From JAICXG01 sp036825615 (GTDB lineage: Bacteria; Verrucomicrobiota; Verrucomicrobiia; Chthoniobacterales; UBA10450): a DNA stretch of 64,000 bases. This document shows positions 10,301 to 18,202 of the stretch, piece after piece (the first letter of the stretch is position 1; every line of letters starts with the position of its first letter). The stretch covers positions 1 through 64,000 of the forward strand of contig DAISXY010000014.1 of assembly GCA_036825615.1 (NCBI GenBank), in the 5' to 3' direction. A model generated the notes under the pieces. That model searched no databases. It was not told the origin of the DNA and saw nothing but the letters and a program-made list of their open reading frames with translations. A program made the position numbers and the translations under genes.

Positions 10301-10763
10301 GGAATTTCGGGAGAAGGCGCGGCGGTTCCTGCGAGAGCACCAGAACCATATCGCAATTCACAAACTGCGGATGAACGAGCCGCTTACGAAGAGCGACCTG
10401 AGCGAACTGGAGAAGATACTTCTCGAGAATGACGTCGGCAGTGCAGACGAGATCAAGAAAGCGGCTGAGGAAAGCGAAGGGTTAGGCCTGTTCGTTCGAT
10501 CTCTCATCGGCATGGATCGGGAAGCCGCCAAACGAGCATTGAGCGCCTTCACTGGGGGGAAGGCACTAAGACCGAATCAAATTGAGTTCCTCGACCTTAT
10601 CATTAATCATCTGACCGACCGCGGCGTTGTAAACGTCGAAGCGCTCTACGAATCACCGTATACCGACATCAACCAGCACGGTCCCGATGGTCTGTTTCCC
10701 GAATTAGAGATTGAAGAAATCACGAGCGTTCTTCACGAAGTGCGCGCCCGTGCGGTGGCCTAA
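7383..10763 (+). CDS. hsdR: Type I restriction endonuclease subunit HsdR
   Basis: The protein has 1126 residues. An N-terminal DUF4145-like helical domain (about 1-140) is followed by a coiled coil (about 160-200), a PD-(D/E)xK nuclease core (FVDYVLW...ALIEAKRTK, about 249-269), SF2 motor motifs (ATGAGKT at about 377-383, DEAH at about 474) and an EcoEI-type C-terminal domain. It is the ATP-dependent translocase and nuclease of the type I complex. It is the only gene of the island with an exact GCCTAACGA copy (8099). It sits 3' of vapBC, separated from hsdMS by about 5.4 kb of other genes. Confidence 0.94.
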   Translation: MGQFTFLANEWPNILESASKAEHSARADPRTSCFYARRALELAVQWLYKSDAALKLPHSDSLSALIFEPTFRDAIGSKLLTKVRIVKDLGNLAVHSHKAIREADSLAALRELFHFCFWIARTYARQAKPPDGIQFRPELLPTGTAVPQQTVAQLQALEEQLRQKDEKLVELLEGRKSLDRELERLRAEIAAAKKANAATPDQHDYSEAETRDYFIDLLLKEAGWSLTKTQDREYPVSGMPNEKREGFVDYVLWADDGKPLALIEAKRTKRDARVGQQQAKLYADCLEAKFGQRPIIFYSNGYQHWIWDDATHPPRPVQGFYRKSELELLIQRRTSRKKLSDAPINRQIVERYYQERAIKRICEAFERDNSRKALLVMATGAGKTRTVIALCDLLMRCNWAKRILFLADRVALVNQAIGAFKQHLPDSSPVNLVTEKSRDGRVFVSTYPTMMGLIDQTRDGQRLFDVGYFDLVIIDEAHRSVYQKYRAIFDYFDSYLVGLTATPKDEIDRNTYSLFDLQDDVPTDAYSLDDAVKDKFLVPMKAVSVPLKFQREGIKYDDLTEEEKEEWDAKEWDEDGNIPDHVEAEAVNRWLFNQDTVDKVLEHLMLRGQKVAGGDRLGKTIIFAKNHDHAEYIRQRFDANYPEFKGQFARVIDYSIEYAQTLIDDFSNPSKSPHIAISVDMLDTGIDIPEIVNLVFFKLVRSKTKFWQMIGRGTRLRPDLFGPGDNKRFFYVFDYCGNLEFFSQNPATVDGASGESLAARLFNLRLELITELDKDRSIAPVVQEEPDRELREATAELLRNEVAAMNVDNFIVRPHRELVERFADAKSWEKLSQNDLLDLSHNVAGLPTQLDPEDEEAKRFDVLMLNLQLAILRSEPRFKQLQKSLRIIAGLLEDKSSIPMIQAQMPLIQEIQTDDWWQYVTPQMLETARKRLRALIKLIEKKQRKPIYTNFVDVRGDEQEIAFDAFAKAESFEEFREKARRFLREHQNHIAIHKLRMNEPLTKSDLSELEKILLENDVGSADEIKKAAEESEGLGLFVRSLIGMDREAAKRALSAFTGGKALRPNQIEFLDLIINHLTDRGVVNVEALYESPYTDINQHGPDGLFPELEIEEITSVLHEVRARAVA

Positions 10764-11045
10764 TGTCTTGACCGTTGAGCTCGGGCTTGCTCTCACGCTT
10801 CCATGAACTCGGCTCGCCTTTCGGATATTCCCCGTCCGGCTGAGTAGGGCAAAATGCGAGCCTGTCGTTAGGCGCGGCAAAACCGAACGTCCGTTATCAG
10901 TTTGAGCGCCTCGACCCGGCGCGCTCGTTTTCAATCGCACCATTACGCTGCGCGACACCTGGGCGAAGCAGGCGCGCAGCTAGGACCTGCAGAAGCAGGT
11001 CACTCCGGAGCACGGCTTTCCCCCGTGCAGGCGCGGCCGGCCGAG
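10764..11045. other. Gene-free junction after hsdR
   Basis: About 280 bp between the island and nhaA. I see no supported gene, only one GCCTAACGA-type copy (10865-10873); a second lies in the nhaA stop. It marks the change from motif-poor to motif-rich DNA. Confidence 0.5.
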
Positions 11046-11048
11046 TCG

Positions 11049-12419
11049 TTAGGCCACAGACCGGCCGGACGAGGTGGCAAACCTGAGGAAAGTCCATCCC
11101 GCGACCGCAGCAACGAGCGAACTAAAGAAGATCGCGATCTTGGCCGCGTCGGTCATCGCCTCTTCGCTGTAGGCCAGACCGGCGACGAAAATCGCGACGG
11201 TAAATCCAATCCCACCCAGCAGAGCCGTGCCGCAGAGATGACGCCAGGTCGCATCCTTGGGCAAATCCGCGAAACCGAGCCGGACCGCAGCCCAGGCAAA
11301 GCCGGTGAGGCCGATAAATTTCCCAAAGAGAAGCCCAGCTGCGACTCCGATCGCGACCCGACTTGTCAGCGCGGCGCTCGCCGCTTCGCCGGAAAGCGAG
11401 ACACCGGCATTGGCAAGGGCGAAGAGCGGCAGGACGACGAAGCTGACCCAGGGATGAACCAGGCGCTCGATTCGCTCGAGCGGCGCCTCACTGTGCCGGG
11501 AGAGAACATCGATCTCGCCCAGAATGGCTTCCCCGCGTTGGCGCTGCTTGTTCTCGACCGCTTTCCGCAAATCCGGGAGCGATTTTTCGAGTTGGTCGAC
11601 GGTTTCGCCGGCGCTGATCCAGGCGCGCGAGGGGGCGAGCAGACCGAGAATCACCCCGGCGATCGTGGCATGAATGCCCGACTCAAAAACCGCGCCCCAG
11701 AAACAAACGCCAAGGATGATATAAACCGGGATCCAGCGAACACCGGCAAATCGCAGAAGAACGATGACTGCCAGGATCGCAACCGACCAGCCGATCGCGA
11801 TGAGTGACAAGTTCCCGCTGTAGAAAAAGGCGATCACGAGGATGGCGCCGATATCGTCGACGATCGCGTAGGCGAGAAGGAAAACCCGAAGCGCGAAAGG
11901 AATCTGCGGCCCCACGAGCGCGAGGACACCGAGCGCAAAAGCGATATCGGTCGCCATCGGAATGCCCCAGCCGTGGGCGCCCTCGCCGCCCGCGTTGATC
12001 GCGAGGAAGATGGCGACCGGCACGAGCATTCCACCGAGCGCGGCGGTCACCGGGAGCGCAGCTTTTTTGAAAGTGGAAAGCTCGCCATCCACCAGCTCGC
12101 GCTTGATCTCGAGCGCGACGACGAAAAAGAAAATCGTCATCAGGCCGTCATTGATCCAGTGAGTCAGATCGTCCGCGATGCGAAACGGCCCGAGCATGAC
12201 GGTGATGACGTTGGCGCGGAGGTGGAAATAGCTCGCGCTCCAGGGGGAGTTGGCCCAGAGGAGAGCAATGACGGCGGCGGCGAGGAGGAAAGCGGCGCCG
12301 GCGGTCTCGCTGTGGATGAAATTCTCGGCCGGCAGCACGACCTGGCGGGTAAAAGGCGAACGCCGCGCGAGGAAGTCGAGCATGCCGCGACTGCGCGCGG
12401 GAATTCTTTTTGCCGCCAT
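11049..12419 (-). CDS. nhaA: Na+/H+ antiporter NhaA
   Basis: This is a 456-residue membrane protein of the NhaA family, which exchanges Na+ for H+ across the inner membrane. Family signatures include TDIAFALGVLALVG and the paired aspartates in AIVDDIGAILVIAFFY that bind the ions. It is longer than E. coli NhaA (388 residues), with a charged cytoplasmic segment (about VDQLEKSLPDLRKAVENKQ) before the last helices. I place the start at MAAKRIPARS (12419); the 55 codons further upstream run through a palindromic repeat. The stop codon lies inside a TCGTTAGGC copy. Confidence 0.93.
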   Translation of the reverse strand: MAAKRIPARSRGMLDFLARRSPFTRQVVLPAENFIHSETAGAAFLLAAAVIALLWANSPWSASYFHLRANVITVMLGPFRIADDLTHWINDGLMTIFFFVVALEIKRELVDGELSTFKKAALPVTAALGGMLVPVAIFLAINAGGEGAHGWGIPMATDIAFALGVLALVGPQIPFALRVFLLAYAIVDDIGAILVIAFFYSGNLSLIAIGWSVAILAVIVLLRFAGVRWIPVYIILGVCFWGAVFESGIHATIAGVILGLLAPSRAWISAGETVDQLEKSLPDLRKAVENKQRQRGEAILGEIDVLSRHSEAPLERIERLVHPWVSFVVLPLFALANAGVSLSGEAASAALTSRVAIGVAAGLLFGKFIGLTGFAWAAVRLGFADLPKDATWRHLCGTALLGGIGFTVAIFVAGLAYSEEAMTDAAKIAIFFSSLVAAVAGWTFLRFATSSGRSVA

Positions 12420-12486
12420 GATTTTATCCTCGGGGCAGCGCCACACGCGGCCAACCGAAATCGCAAGCAGCCTTAGCTGCGCGACC

Positions 12487-12627
12487 GCTGTAGCCGGGAT
12501 CGGTGATCCCGGCCGGGTCGAGGTTCTCGCGTGGAGCGTCTCTCGTTTATCGAGCGTACGCACCCAGCGCCCGTTCGTTTCCAAATCTCTCCTGCGCCCG
12601 GCCGGGGTCGCCGACCCCGGCTACAGC
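12487..12627. repeat. Palindromic repeat, TGTAGCCGGG family
   Basis: Outer arms GCTGTAGCCGGG (12487-12498) and CCCGGCTACAGC (12616-12627) are perfect inverted copies, with inner GATCGGTGATC and GGTCGCCGACC hairpins. Relatives lie at 27665-27744 and 61883-61962. It occupies most of the gap between the divergent nhaA and radical SAM genes. Confidence 0.8.
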
Positions 12628-12678
12628 GCGCCACGACTTTTCTGCTGGACAGAACGCATGTTCACACGAACGTGACCA

Positions 12679-13728
12679 ATGCCGGTTCCAATCCACGGCC
12701 GCGGCGCCTCGAGCAACCCGGCCAATCGCTTCGAGCAGCTGCACCTCGAACCCGACCCGGAAGACGAACACGACCCGGAACGGCCGGCGCGCAAGACCAT
12801 CTACTTTCGCGATTTCTCCCGCTCGATCATCGCGCACAATGACAGCCCCGATGTCGGCTTCGAGTCGAGCATCAACCCCTATCGCGGCTGCGAACACGGC
12901 TGCATCTATTGCTACGCCCGGCCCACCCATGAGTACCTCGGCTTTTCCGCCGGGCTCGATTTCGAGAGCCGCATCATGGTGAAGGAGGACGCGCCGGAAC
13001 TCCTCGCGGCCGAGCTTTCTTCTCCAAAATGGAAACCGCAGACGCTGGTGATGAGCGGCGTGACCGATCCCTATCAGCCGGTCGAGCGGAAACTCGAGAT
13101 TACCCGCCGCTGCCTCGAAGTGCTGCTCCGTTTTCGCAACCCGGTCGCGATGATTACGAAAAACGCCCTCGTCACGCGTGATCTCGATTTGTTAGGCGAA
13201 CTGGCCGCGCACCAGGCCGCCGCGGTCAACATCTCGATCACTTCGCTCGACCCAAAATTGCAGCGCGTGCTCGAACCCCGCACCTCGACGCCGCGCGCGC
13301 GGCTCGACGCGGTGCGACAACTGCGCGCCGCCGGCGTGCCGGTCGGGGTCATGACCGCGCCGATTATTCCCGGGCTGAACGATCACGAAATCCCTGCGAT
13401 TTTGGAAGCGGCGGCGGAAGCCGGGGCGGGCTTTGCCGGTTACGTCGTGGTCAGGCTGCCGTATGCGGTCGCGCCTTTGTTCGAGCGCTGGCTGGAAGAG
13501 CATTTTCCCGATCGAAAAGAGAAGGTGCTCGGCCGCATCCGCCATCTGCGCGGGGGCGAACGGCTGAACGATCCGCGGTTCAAGTCGCGGATGCGGGGCG
13601 AAGGAATTTTCGCCGAACAAATCAGCGCGCTCTTTGCCGCCGGCTGCAAACGCGCCGGAATGTGCGAACGCCCGGTTCTCTCGACGCGGGGTTTTCGCCG
13701 GTCTGACGAACAACTGTCGCTCTTGTAA
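12679..13728 (+). CDS. PA0069-family radical SAM protein
   Basis: The protein has 349 residues. The [4Fe-4S] cysteines are C71, C75 and C78 (CEHGCIYC, CxxxCxxC), preceded by SSINPYRG as in SplB-like proteins. An S-adenosylmethionine-binding region (VMSGVTDPYQPVERK) and the ITKNALVTRDLDLL strand follow. This matches the PA0069 family, whose substrate is not established. It ends 4 bp from the convergent POT transporter gene. Confidence 0.85.
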   Translation: MPVPIHGRGASSNPANRFEQLHLEPDPEDEHDPERPARKTIYFRDFSRSIIAHNDSPDVGFESSINPYRGCEHGCIYCYARPTHEYLGFSAGLDFESRIMVKEDAPELLAAELSSPKWKPQTLVMSGVTDPYQPVERKLEITRRCLEVLLRFRNPVAMITKNALVTRDLDLLGELAAHQAAAVNISITSLDPKLQRVLEPRTSTPRARLDAVRQLRAAGVPVGVMTAPIIPGLNDHEIPAILEAAAEAGAGFAGYVVVRLPYAVAPLFERWLEEHFPDRKEKVLGRIRHLRGGERLNDPRFKSRMRGEGIFAEQISALFAAGCKRAGMCERPVLSTRGFRRSDEQLSLL

Positions 13729-13732
13729 TGTT

Positions 13733-15139
13733 CTACGCGGCTGCCGGTCGCGCAGTTTGCTCCGTCTCTGCACTCAGATAATGGCCGAGGAATAACTTGA
13801 AGGCGAGAAAGCAGAGACCTGATCCGGCGGCAAACCCGGCGTGCATGAGCCAGAAATTGGTCGTGGCCATCGTCTCGTAAAAGCCGCCAACCCAGCCGAC
13901 GAGAGTGTTGGCGATGAAGAAGGCAATGTAATAGAGCCCGATCATGGTCGCGTTCACCTGTTTCGGCGCGACTTTCGCGAAGAGCGCGAGGCTGATAGGC
14001 AGGAGATGAGCAAAGCCGATGCTGTTGACCACATGGAACGCGACCGGCCAGCCGAGTCCGATTTTCCCGCCCGGCGGCTGGGTCAACGCGGCCATGAAAA
14101 GACAGAGCATGCCGAGGAGGGAAAAGATCGAGCCGATAATGATCTTGGTGATCTCATCCGGCTCGCGATAGCGCTTGCCATACCAGCGATAAAAGAGCGC
14201 GACGAGGGCAAGGAAAGTGACGCTCACGATCGCGTCGAGGGTGATCAACCAGGTCGTGGGCAGTTTCCGGCCCGCGAAGGAGAGATCGAACTGCTGGTCG
14301 CCCCAGACGAGATAGGCATTAAAGATTTGATTGTTAGGCACAATCGCCACCGCCAGCACGGGGATGAGAAGGAGCAGGGCAACAATCGCTCGCTTATCTG
14401 CGCTCGTTAGGCGAGGACGCGGGCTGGTCGCGCTCCGGGCCTGCATGTGTTCGCGTGGCAGATATTTTTGTCCCGAAAGATAAATGGCGATGGCGAGCAG
14501 CATCCCAACGCCAGCGGCGATGAACCCATAGTGCCAGCCATAAACCTCGCCGAGGGTGCCGACGATCAGCGGCGACGCGATGACCCCGGCGTTGATCCCG
14601 AGATAGAAAATCTGAAAGGCATCGGCCCGGCGCAGGTCCTCCGGTTTGTAGAGCGAGCCGACCTGGCTGGCGATGTTGCCCTTGATCAATCCGCAGCCGA
14701 AAACGAGACAGAGGAGCGCGAAGAGAAAAGCGGCCGAGGAAGCCATGAGGAACTGGCCGGCAGCCATTGTGATCGCCCCGAGCAGGACGGCGCGGCGTTT
14801 GCCGAGGAAGCGATCGGCGAGAAAGCCGCCGAGGATGGGTGTGAGATATACGCTCGCCGTGTAAGTGCCGAAGATCGCCGAGGCCAGGGCCTGACCCTCC
14901 AAGCCGCCGTAAAGCTTCCGAAACGCCGCGAACCCCAGGACATGCTCGACCTGGCCCGGGAGGAGGAGAAACTTGACCATGTAAAGGACCAGCAGGGCCT
15001 GCATCCCGTAGTAGGAGAAACGCTCCCACGCCTCGGTGAAGGCGAGATACCAAAGCCCGCGCGGGTGCCCGAGGAAACTCGGCTCATGCGCCTCCGCAGT
15101 GAGAGGCGCAGCATCATCGGGCTCAGCAACGGCGGTCAT
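13733..15139 (-). CDS. POT-family (PTR2) peptide/proton symporter
   Basis: The protein has 468 residues and many membrane segments. Near the N-terminus it carries FTEAWERFSYYGMQALLVLYM, the ExxERFxYYG signature of proton-coupled oligopeptide transporters, and GGFLADRFLGKRRA, the loop 2-3 motif of major-facilitator proteins. It probably imports di- and tripeptides. It carries one exact 9-mer copy (14404, Leu-Thr) and one near copy (14331). Confidence 0.88.
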   Translation of the reverse strand: MTAVAEPDDAAPLTAEAHEPSFLGHPRGLWYLAFTEAWERFSYYGMQALLVLYMVKFLLLPGQVEHVLGFAAFRKLYGGLEGQALASAIFGTYTASVYLTPILGGFLADRFLGKRRAVLLGAITMAAGQFLMASSAAFLFALLCLVFGCGLIKGNIASQVGSLYKPEDLRRADAFQIFYLGINAGVIASPLIVGTLGEVYGWHYGFIAAGVGMLLAIAIYLSGQKYLPREHMQARSATSPRPRLTSADKRAIVALLLLIPVLAVAIVPNNQIFNAYLVWGDQQFDLSFAGRKLPTTWLITLDAIVSVTFLALVALFYRWYGKRYREPDEITKIIIGSIFSLLGMLCLFMAALTQPPGGKIGLGWPVAFHVVNSIGFAHLLPISLALFAKVAPKQVNATMIGLYYIAFFIANTLVGWVGGFYETMATTNFWLMHAGFAAGSGLCFLAFKLFLGHYLSAETEQTARPAAA

Positions 15140-15208
15140 CCAAGAAAAGGCTACTTATATGGTCGGGCGCGGCATGTGCGAGAAAATTTGCGGGCGCCGA
15201 ACTTACCT

Positions 15209-15326
15209 TTTGTCATCCCGAGCGCAGCGAGGGACCCCGCAAGCGTTCCCTGGGGCGTGTCAAACACACGACGCCGGGAGTAGCCCGTGAGGTCCCTCGT
15301 CGCGCTTCGCCGACTGGGATGACAAA
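15209..15326. repeat. Palindromic repeat, GTCATCC family
   Basis: Arms TTTGTCATCCC (15209-15219) and GGGATGACAAA (15316-15326) are inverted. Inside, GAGGGACCCCGC is opposed by GTGAGGTCCCTC. It lies in the 199-bp gap between the POT and OPA transporter genes and may act as an mRNA hairpin there. Confidence 0.82.
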
Positions 15327-15338
15327 GTTGCGGCTACG

Positions 15339-16652
15339 TCAGGTTCGAACTGGCTTGGCCAGCGTCACTCGGCCCAGAATCGAGAGCATGAGCAACCCGC
15401 CGATGATCCCGAAGGGCGCCATGAAATAGAAATACCAGTTCCAGCTTCGGTCGAGCAGATAGCCGAGAAGCAATCCCGCCAGACTGCCACCGAAATATTG
15501 AAACGAATCGATCAACCCCGAAGCGAATCCGGCCATCTTTGCGCCGCCAATATCCATCGCCGCCGCCGTCCCGAGGATCGAGTGCGTCGCATTTACGGTG
15601 AAGGAGATGAGGATCAAAAAGATCACGGCGGAGTTGGGCGAGGAAAACTGGGCCGCCGTGAGAATCACCGCGCTCTCGAGGAAGTAACAACCGGCCGCGA
15701 CCGGTGCTCGGCGACCGTGAAAAACCTTATCCGAGATATAGCCCGAGATCATCGAGCCTAACGACGCTACGAGCGGAATCCCGATCCCGAGATACTTGAA
15801 GCGCGGGTCGGTGAGATCGAGCTGATGCACGTCCTGCATGTAACGAAAGAACCATTGATCGACTCCCTGCCGAACCGAGCCGGTGCAGGCATAGGCGCAG
15901 GCCACAATCCAGATGACGGGATTGCTCGCGATGGTCAAAAACACGGATCGCAGCGGAACCCGGGCGTCGCTCGCATCTTCCACCGCATCAACATTCAAAT
16001 GAGAGAAACCCGCTTCGTGCGGTGTTGGTTTCGCGACCAATGCCATCCCGACACCGGCGCAGGTGGTGAGCAGCGCCGGGATCCAGAACAACCAGCGCCA
16101 ATGCAGCGGCCGCACATACCAAAGCCCGAGAAAGACAAAGCCTGCGAGCAGCGCCGGTCCGAAAGTGTTGATGAGGAAACGCCCGGCGTTAATCATGAAT
16201 CCGAAGATGCCGGCGAACGTGCCGCGCTCGGTCGGCGCGAACCAGGCAGCGTTGATCTTCACCATTCCCGGCGCGCCGAAGGATTGGAGATAGCCATCAA
16301 CCCCGCGAATGAGAATGAACAGCGGCAGCAATCCCCAAAAAGAGGCAAACCCGAAAAGCGTGTTCATGATCACGGTGCCGGCGGCGCCGATGAGCATCGC
16401 GCGCTTCCCTCCAATCCGATCGGTGAGCAAGCCGTTGATGATCTGACCGCAGGCGTAGGCGAGCAGCGCGGTCGTGATGATGCTGCCCATTTGCGCTTTG
16501 TTGAATCCGAACTCGTTGCTGATCGATCGGTTCGCGATCGCGAGGTTGTAGCGACAGGTGTAAAACGAAGTGTAAAGCAGGCCGATGAAGCCCCAGTTCA
16601 ATCCCCGCCGCGCGCGAAAGCCGGGAGGATGCTGGACGACAAAGTCGCTCAT
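15339..16652 (-). CDS. Major-facilitator transporter, OPA (GlpT/UhpT-like) family
   Basis: The protein has 437 residues and about 12 membrane segments. The N-terminus (LYTSFYTCRYNLAIANRSI) and GLLTDRIGGKRAML match organophosphate:phosphate antiporters such as GlpT, and GYISDKVFHGRRAPVA is the second-half counterpart. The substrate could be glycerol-3-phosphate, a hexose phosphate or another organic phosphate; nothing nearby decides. It is transcribed in the same direction as the POT gene. Confidence 0.8.
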   Translation of the reverse strand: MSDFVVQHPPGFRARRGLNWGFIGLLYTSFYTCRYNLAIANRSISNEFGFNKAQMGSIITTALLAYACGQIINGLLTDRIGGKRAMLIGAAGTVIMNTLFGFASFWGLLPLFILIRGVDGYLQSFGAPGMVKINAAWFAPTERGTFAGIFGFMINAGRFLINTFGPALLAGFVFLGLWYVRPLHWRWLFWIPALLTTCAGVGMALVAKPTPHEAGFSHLNVDAVEDASDARVPLRSVFLTIASNPVIWIVACAYACTGSVRQGVDQWFFRYMQDVHQLDLTDPRFKYLGIGIPLVASLGSMISGYISDKVFHGRRAPVAAGCYFLESAVILTAAQFSSPNSAVIFLILISFTVNATHSILGTAAAMDIGGAKMAGFASGLIDSFQYFGGSLAGLLLGYLLDRSWNWYFYFMAPFGIIGGLLMLSILGRVTLAKPVRT

Positions 16653-16785
16653 TTACAAACGGCGGCGAGAATGCGTGCTCGCCGAGTCTCTGGACAGCAG
16701 AATTTTATCGGGGCGGCGGGAACCGCGGGGGTTCGAGCTGCAGGCAGCGCTTTACCTCAGGACTGAGCCGTTCCACTTTCTCGAT

Positions 16786-17895
16786 GTGCAAAAGAGATCG
16801 CGCCTCCGGTTTTTTGCAGTTGCACTTGCGGTCCTGATTGGGGGCGCAGCGACAAGTCGCGCGCAAACGCCGAGCCCAACTCCGACCGTAACGGTCACGC
16901 CGACCATCACCCCGACGGCGACGCCCACGCCCACCGCTTCGGGCAGTCCAACGCCCTCGCCTTCTGTCACTCCCTCGCCGAGCGTCACGCCAAGCCCGAG
17001 CGTCACCCCATCGCCTTCCACTACTCCAAGCCCCTCCACCACTCCGACCCCGAGCGTCACGCCGACCGTGAATCCCTCCGCAACCCCGACGCCGACGCCC
17101 AACGGCGAGACCCTCCTCAACATCTCGACCCGGGCCCGGGCCGAAACCGGTGACAATGTTCTCATTGGCGGATTCATTCTCGGCAACGGCAGCGCGCAAA
17201 AGGCCATCGTCGTTCGCGCCCTCGGGCCGTCGTTAGGCGCGCGTGGCGTTCTCGCCCCGCTACTCGATCCGAGTCTCCAGCTTTTCGACTCCTCCGGACA
17301 AATGATCGCGAGCAACGACAATTGGGCCGACGATCCAAATGCCCAACTCGTGATTGACGCCGGGCTTGCGCCAACCGATACGCGCGAGGCCGCGCTGTAC
17401 ATCACGCTCTCTCCGGGCGCCTACACCGTCGTCGTGCCGGGAATCGACGACGTGAGCAACAACATCGCTCTTGTTGAGGTCTACGATGTTCAATCACTCA
17501 ACACCCCCGAGTTACTCAACATTTCGACCCGCGGCTTTGTCGACCTTGGAGAAGGGACGATGATTGCCGGGACAATCGTCGGCGGCACGACGGGCCAGAC
17601 GGTCGTGATCCGCGGCCTCGGGCCATCGCTGGCGTCCTTTGTTTCCAACGTCCTGCCGAATCCGACGATTACGATCATCAACGCGTTCGGCGTCACGGTG
17701 GCGACGAATGATAACTGGCAGGATGATCCCGGGGCGGCCCTGATCGCGGGCGCTAATCTGGCCCCGCCCAATGCGCTCGAAGCGGCGACGATTCAGACTC
17801 TGCTCCCGGGCGCTTACACCGCGATCCTCTCTGACGCGACCGGCAACACCGGCATCGGTTTGGTAGAAATCTACAACGTCACCCCGCAACCGTAG
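16786..17895 (+). CDS. Exported protein with Thr/Pro/Ser-rich tail and two tandem beta domains
   Basis: The frame is open from 16585, but that would overlap the divergent transporter. GTG at 16786 gives a clean signal peptide (RLRFFAVALAVLIGGAATSRA). A low-complexity stretch of PSVTPS/PTPT units (about residues 31-105) acts as a linker. Two copies of a ~125-residue domain follow, each opening with LLNISTR, carrying ALGPSLG or GLGPSL in the middle and ending in ALVEVYDV or GLVEIYNV. This domain is common in exported Verrucomicrobiota proteins and has no firm function. The TCGTTAGGC copy at 17230 encodes the SLG of GPSLG. Confidence 0.75.
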   Translation: MQKRSRLRFFAVALAVLIGGAATSRAQTPSPTPTVTVTPTITPTATPTPTASGSPTPSPSVTPSPSVTPSPSVTPSPSTTPSPSTTPTPSVTPTVNPSATPTPTPNGETLLNISTRARAETGDNVLIGGFILGNGSAQKAIVVRALGPSLGARGVLAPLLDPSLQLFDSSGQMIASNDNWADDPNAQLVIDAGLAPTDTREAALYITLSPGAYTVVVPGIDDVSNNIALVEVYDVQSLNTPELLNISTRGFVDLGEGTMIAGTIVGGTTGQTVVIRGLGPSLASFVSNVLPNPTITIINAFGVTVATNDNWQDDPGAALIAGANLAPPNALEAATIQTLLPGAYTAILSDATGNTGIGLVEIYNVTPQP

Positions 17896-17968
17896 TCGCA
17901 TCGCCGGAAGGGCGAGGGCGCAGAGAACGCAGGGTAAACGCACATGGGAAAACGGCGCTAGCCGCTTC

Positions 17969-18125
17969 TGTCATCCCGAGCCGGCGCAGCGCGGCGAGGG
18001 ACCTCGCAACTGGAATTCGTGTTTCAACCAGGGAAAGCGTGCGAGCTATAGCACGCCGTGACTTTCGCGGAAGCGCTTCGAACATTGCGAGGTCCCTCGC
18101 CGTCCTCCGGCGGCTCGGGATGACA
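17969..18125. repeat. Long palindromic repeat, GTCATCC family
   Basis: Arms TGTCATCCCGAG (17969-17980) and CTCGGGATGACA (18114-18125) are perfect inverted copies. Inner GCGAGGGACCTCGC and GCGAGGTCCCTCGC also pair. It fills about half of the 307-bp gap before the esterase gene; nothing else is recognised there. Confidence 0.85.
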
Positions 18126-18202
18126 AGGGCGGCGCGCAGTTGCGTTACGTCCGCCCACGCCAGTTGCGCCGATGATTTGTCTCGACGATACAACCGCCTC
18201 GC

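Noticed and set aside
10902..11807. A 301-codon plus-strand frame opposite nhaA
   Set aside because: Gly/Arg/Glu-rich shadow of the NhaA gene, no family pattern.
14447..15283. A 278-codon plus-strand frame opposite the POT gene
   Set aside because: Antisense of a clear transporter; runs into a palindromic repeat.
16870..17095. Microsatellite in the Thr/Pro linker as a phase-variable tract
   Set aside because: The units are imperfect triplet-multiple blocks that keep the frame, so slippage would change length only.
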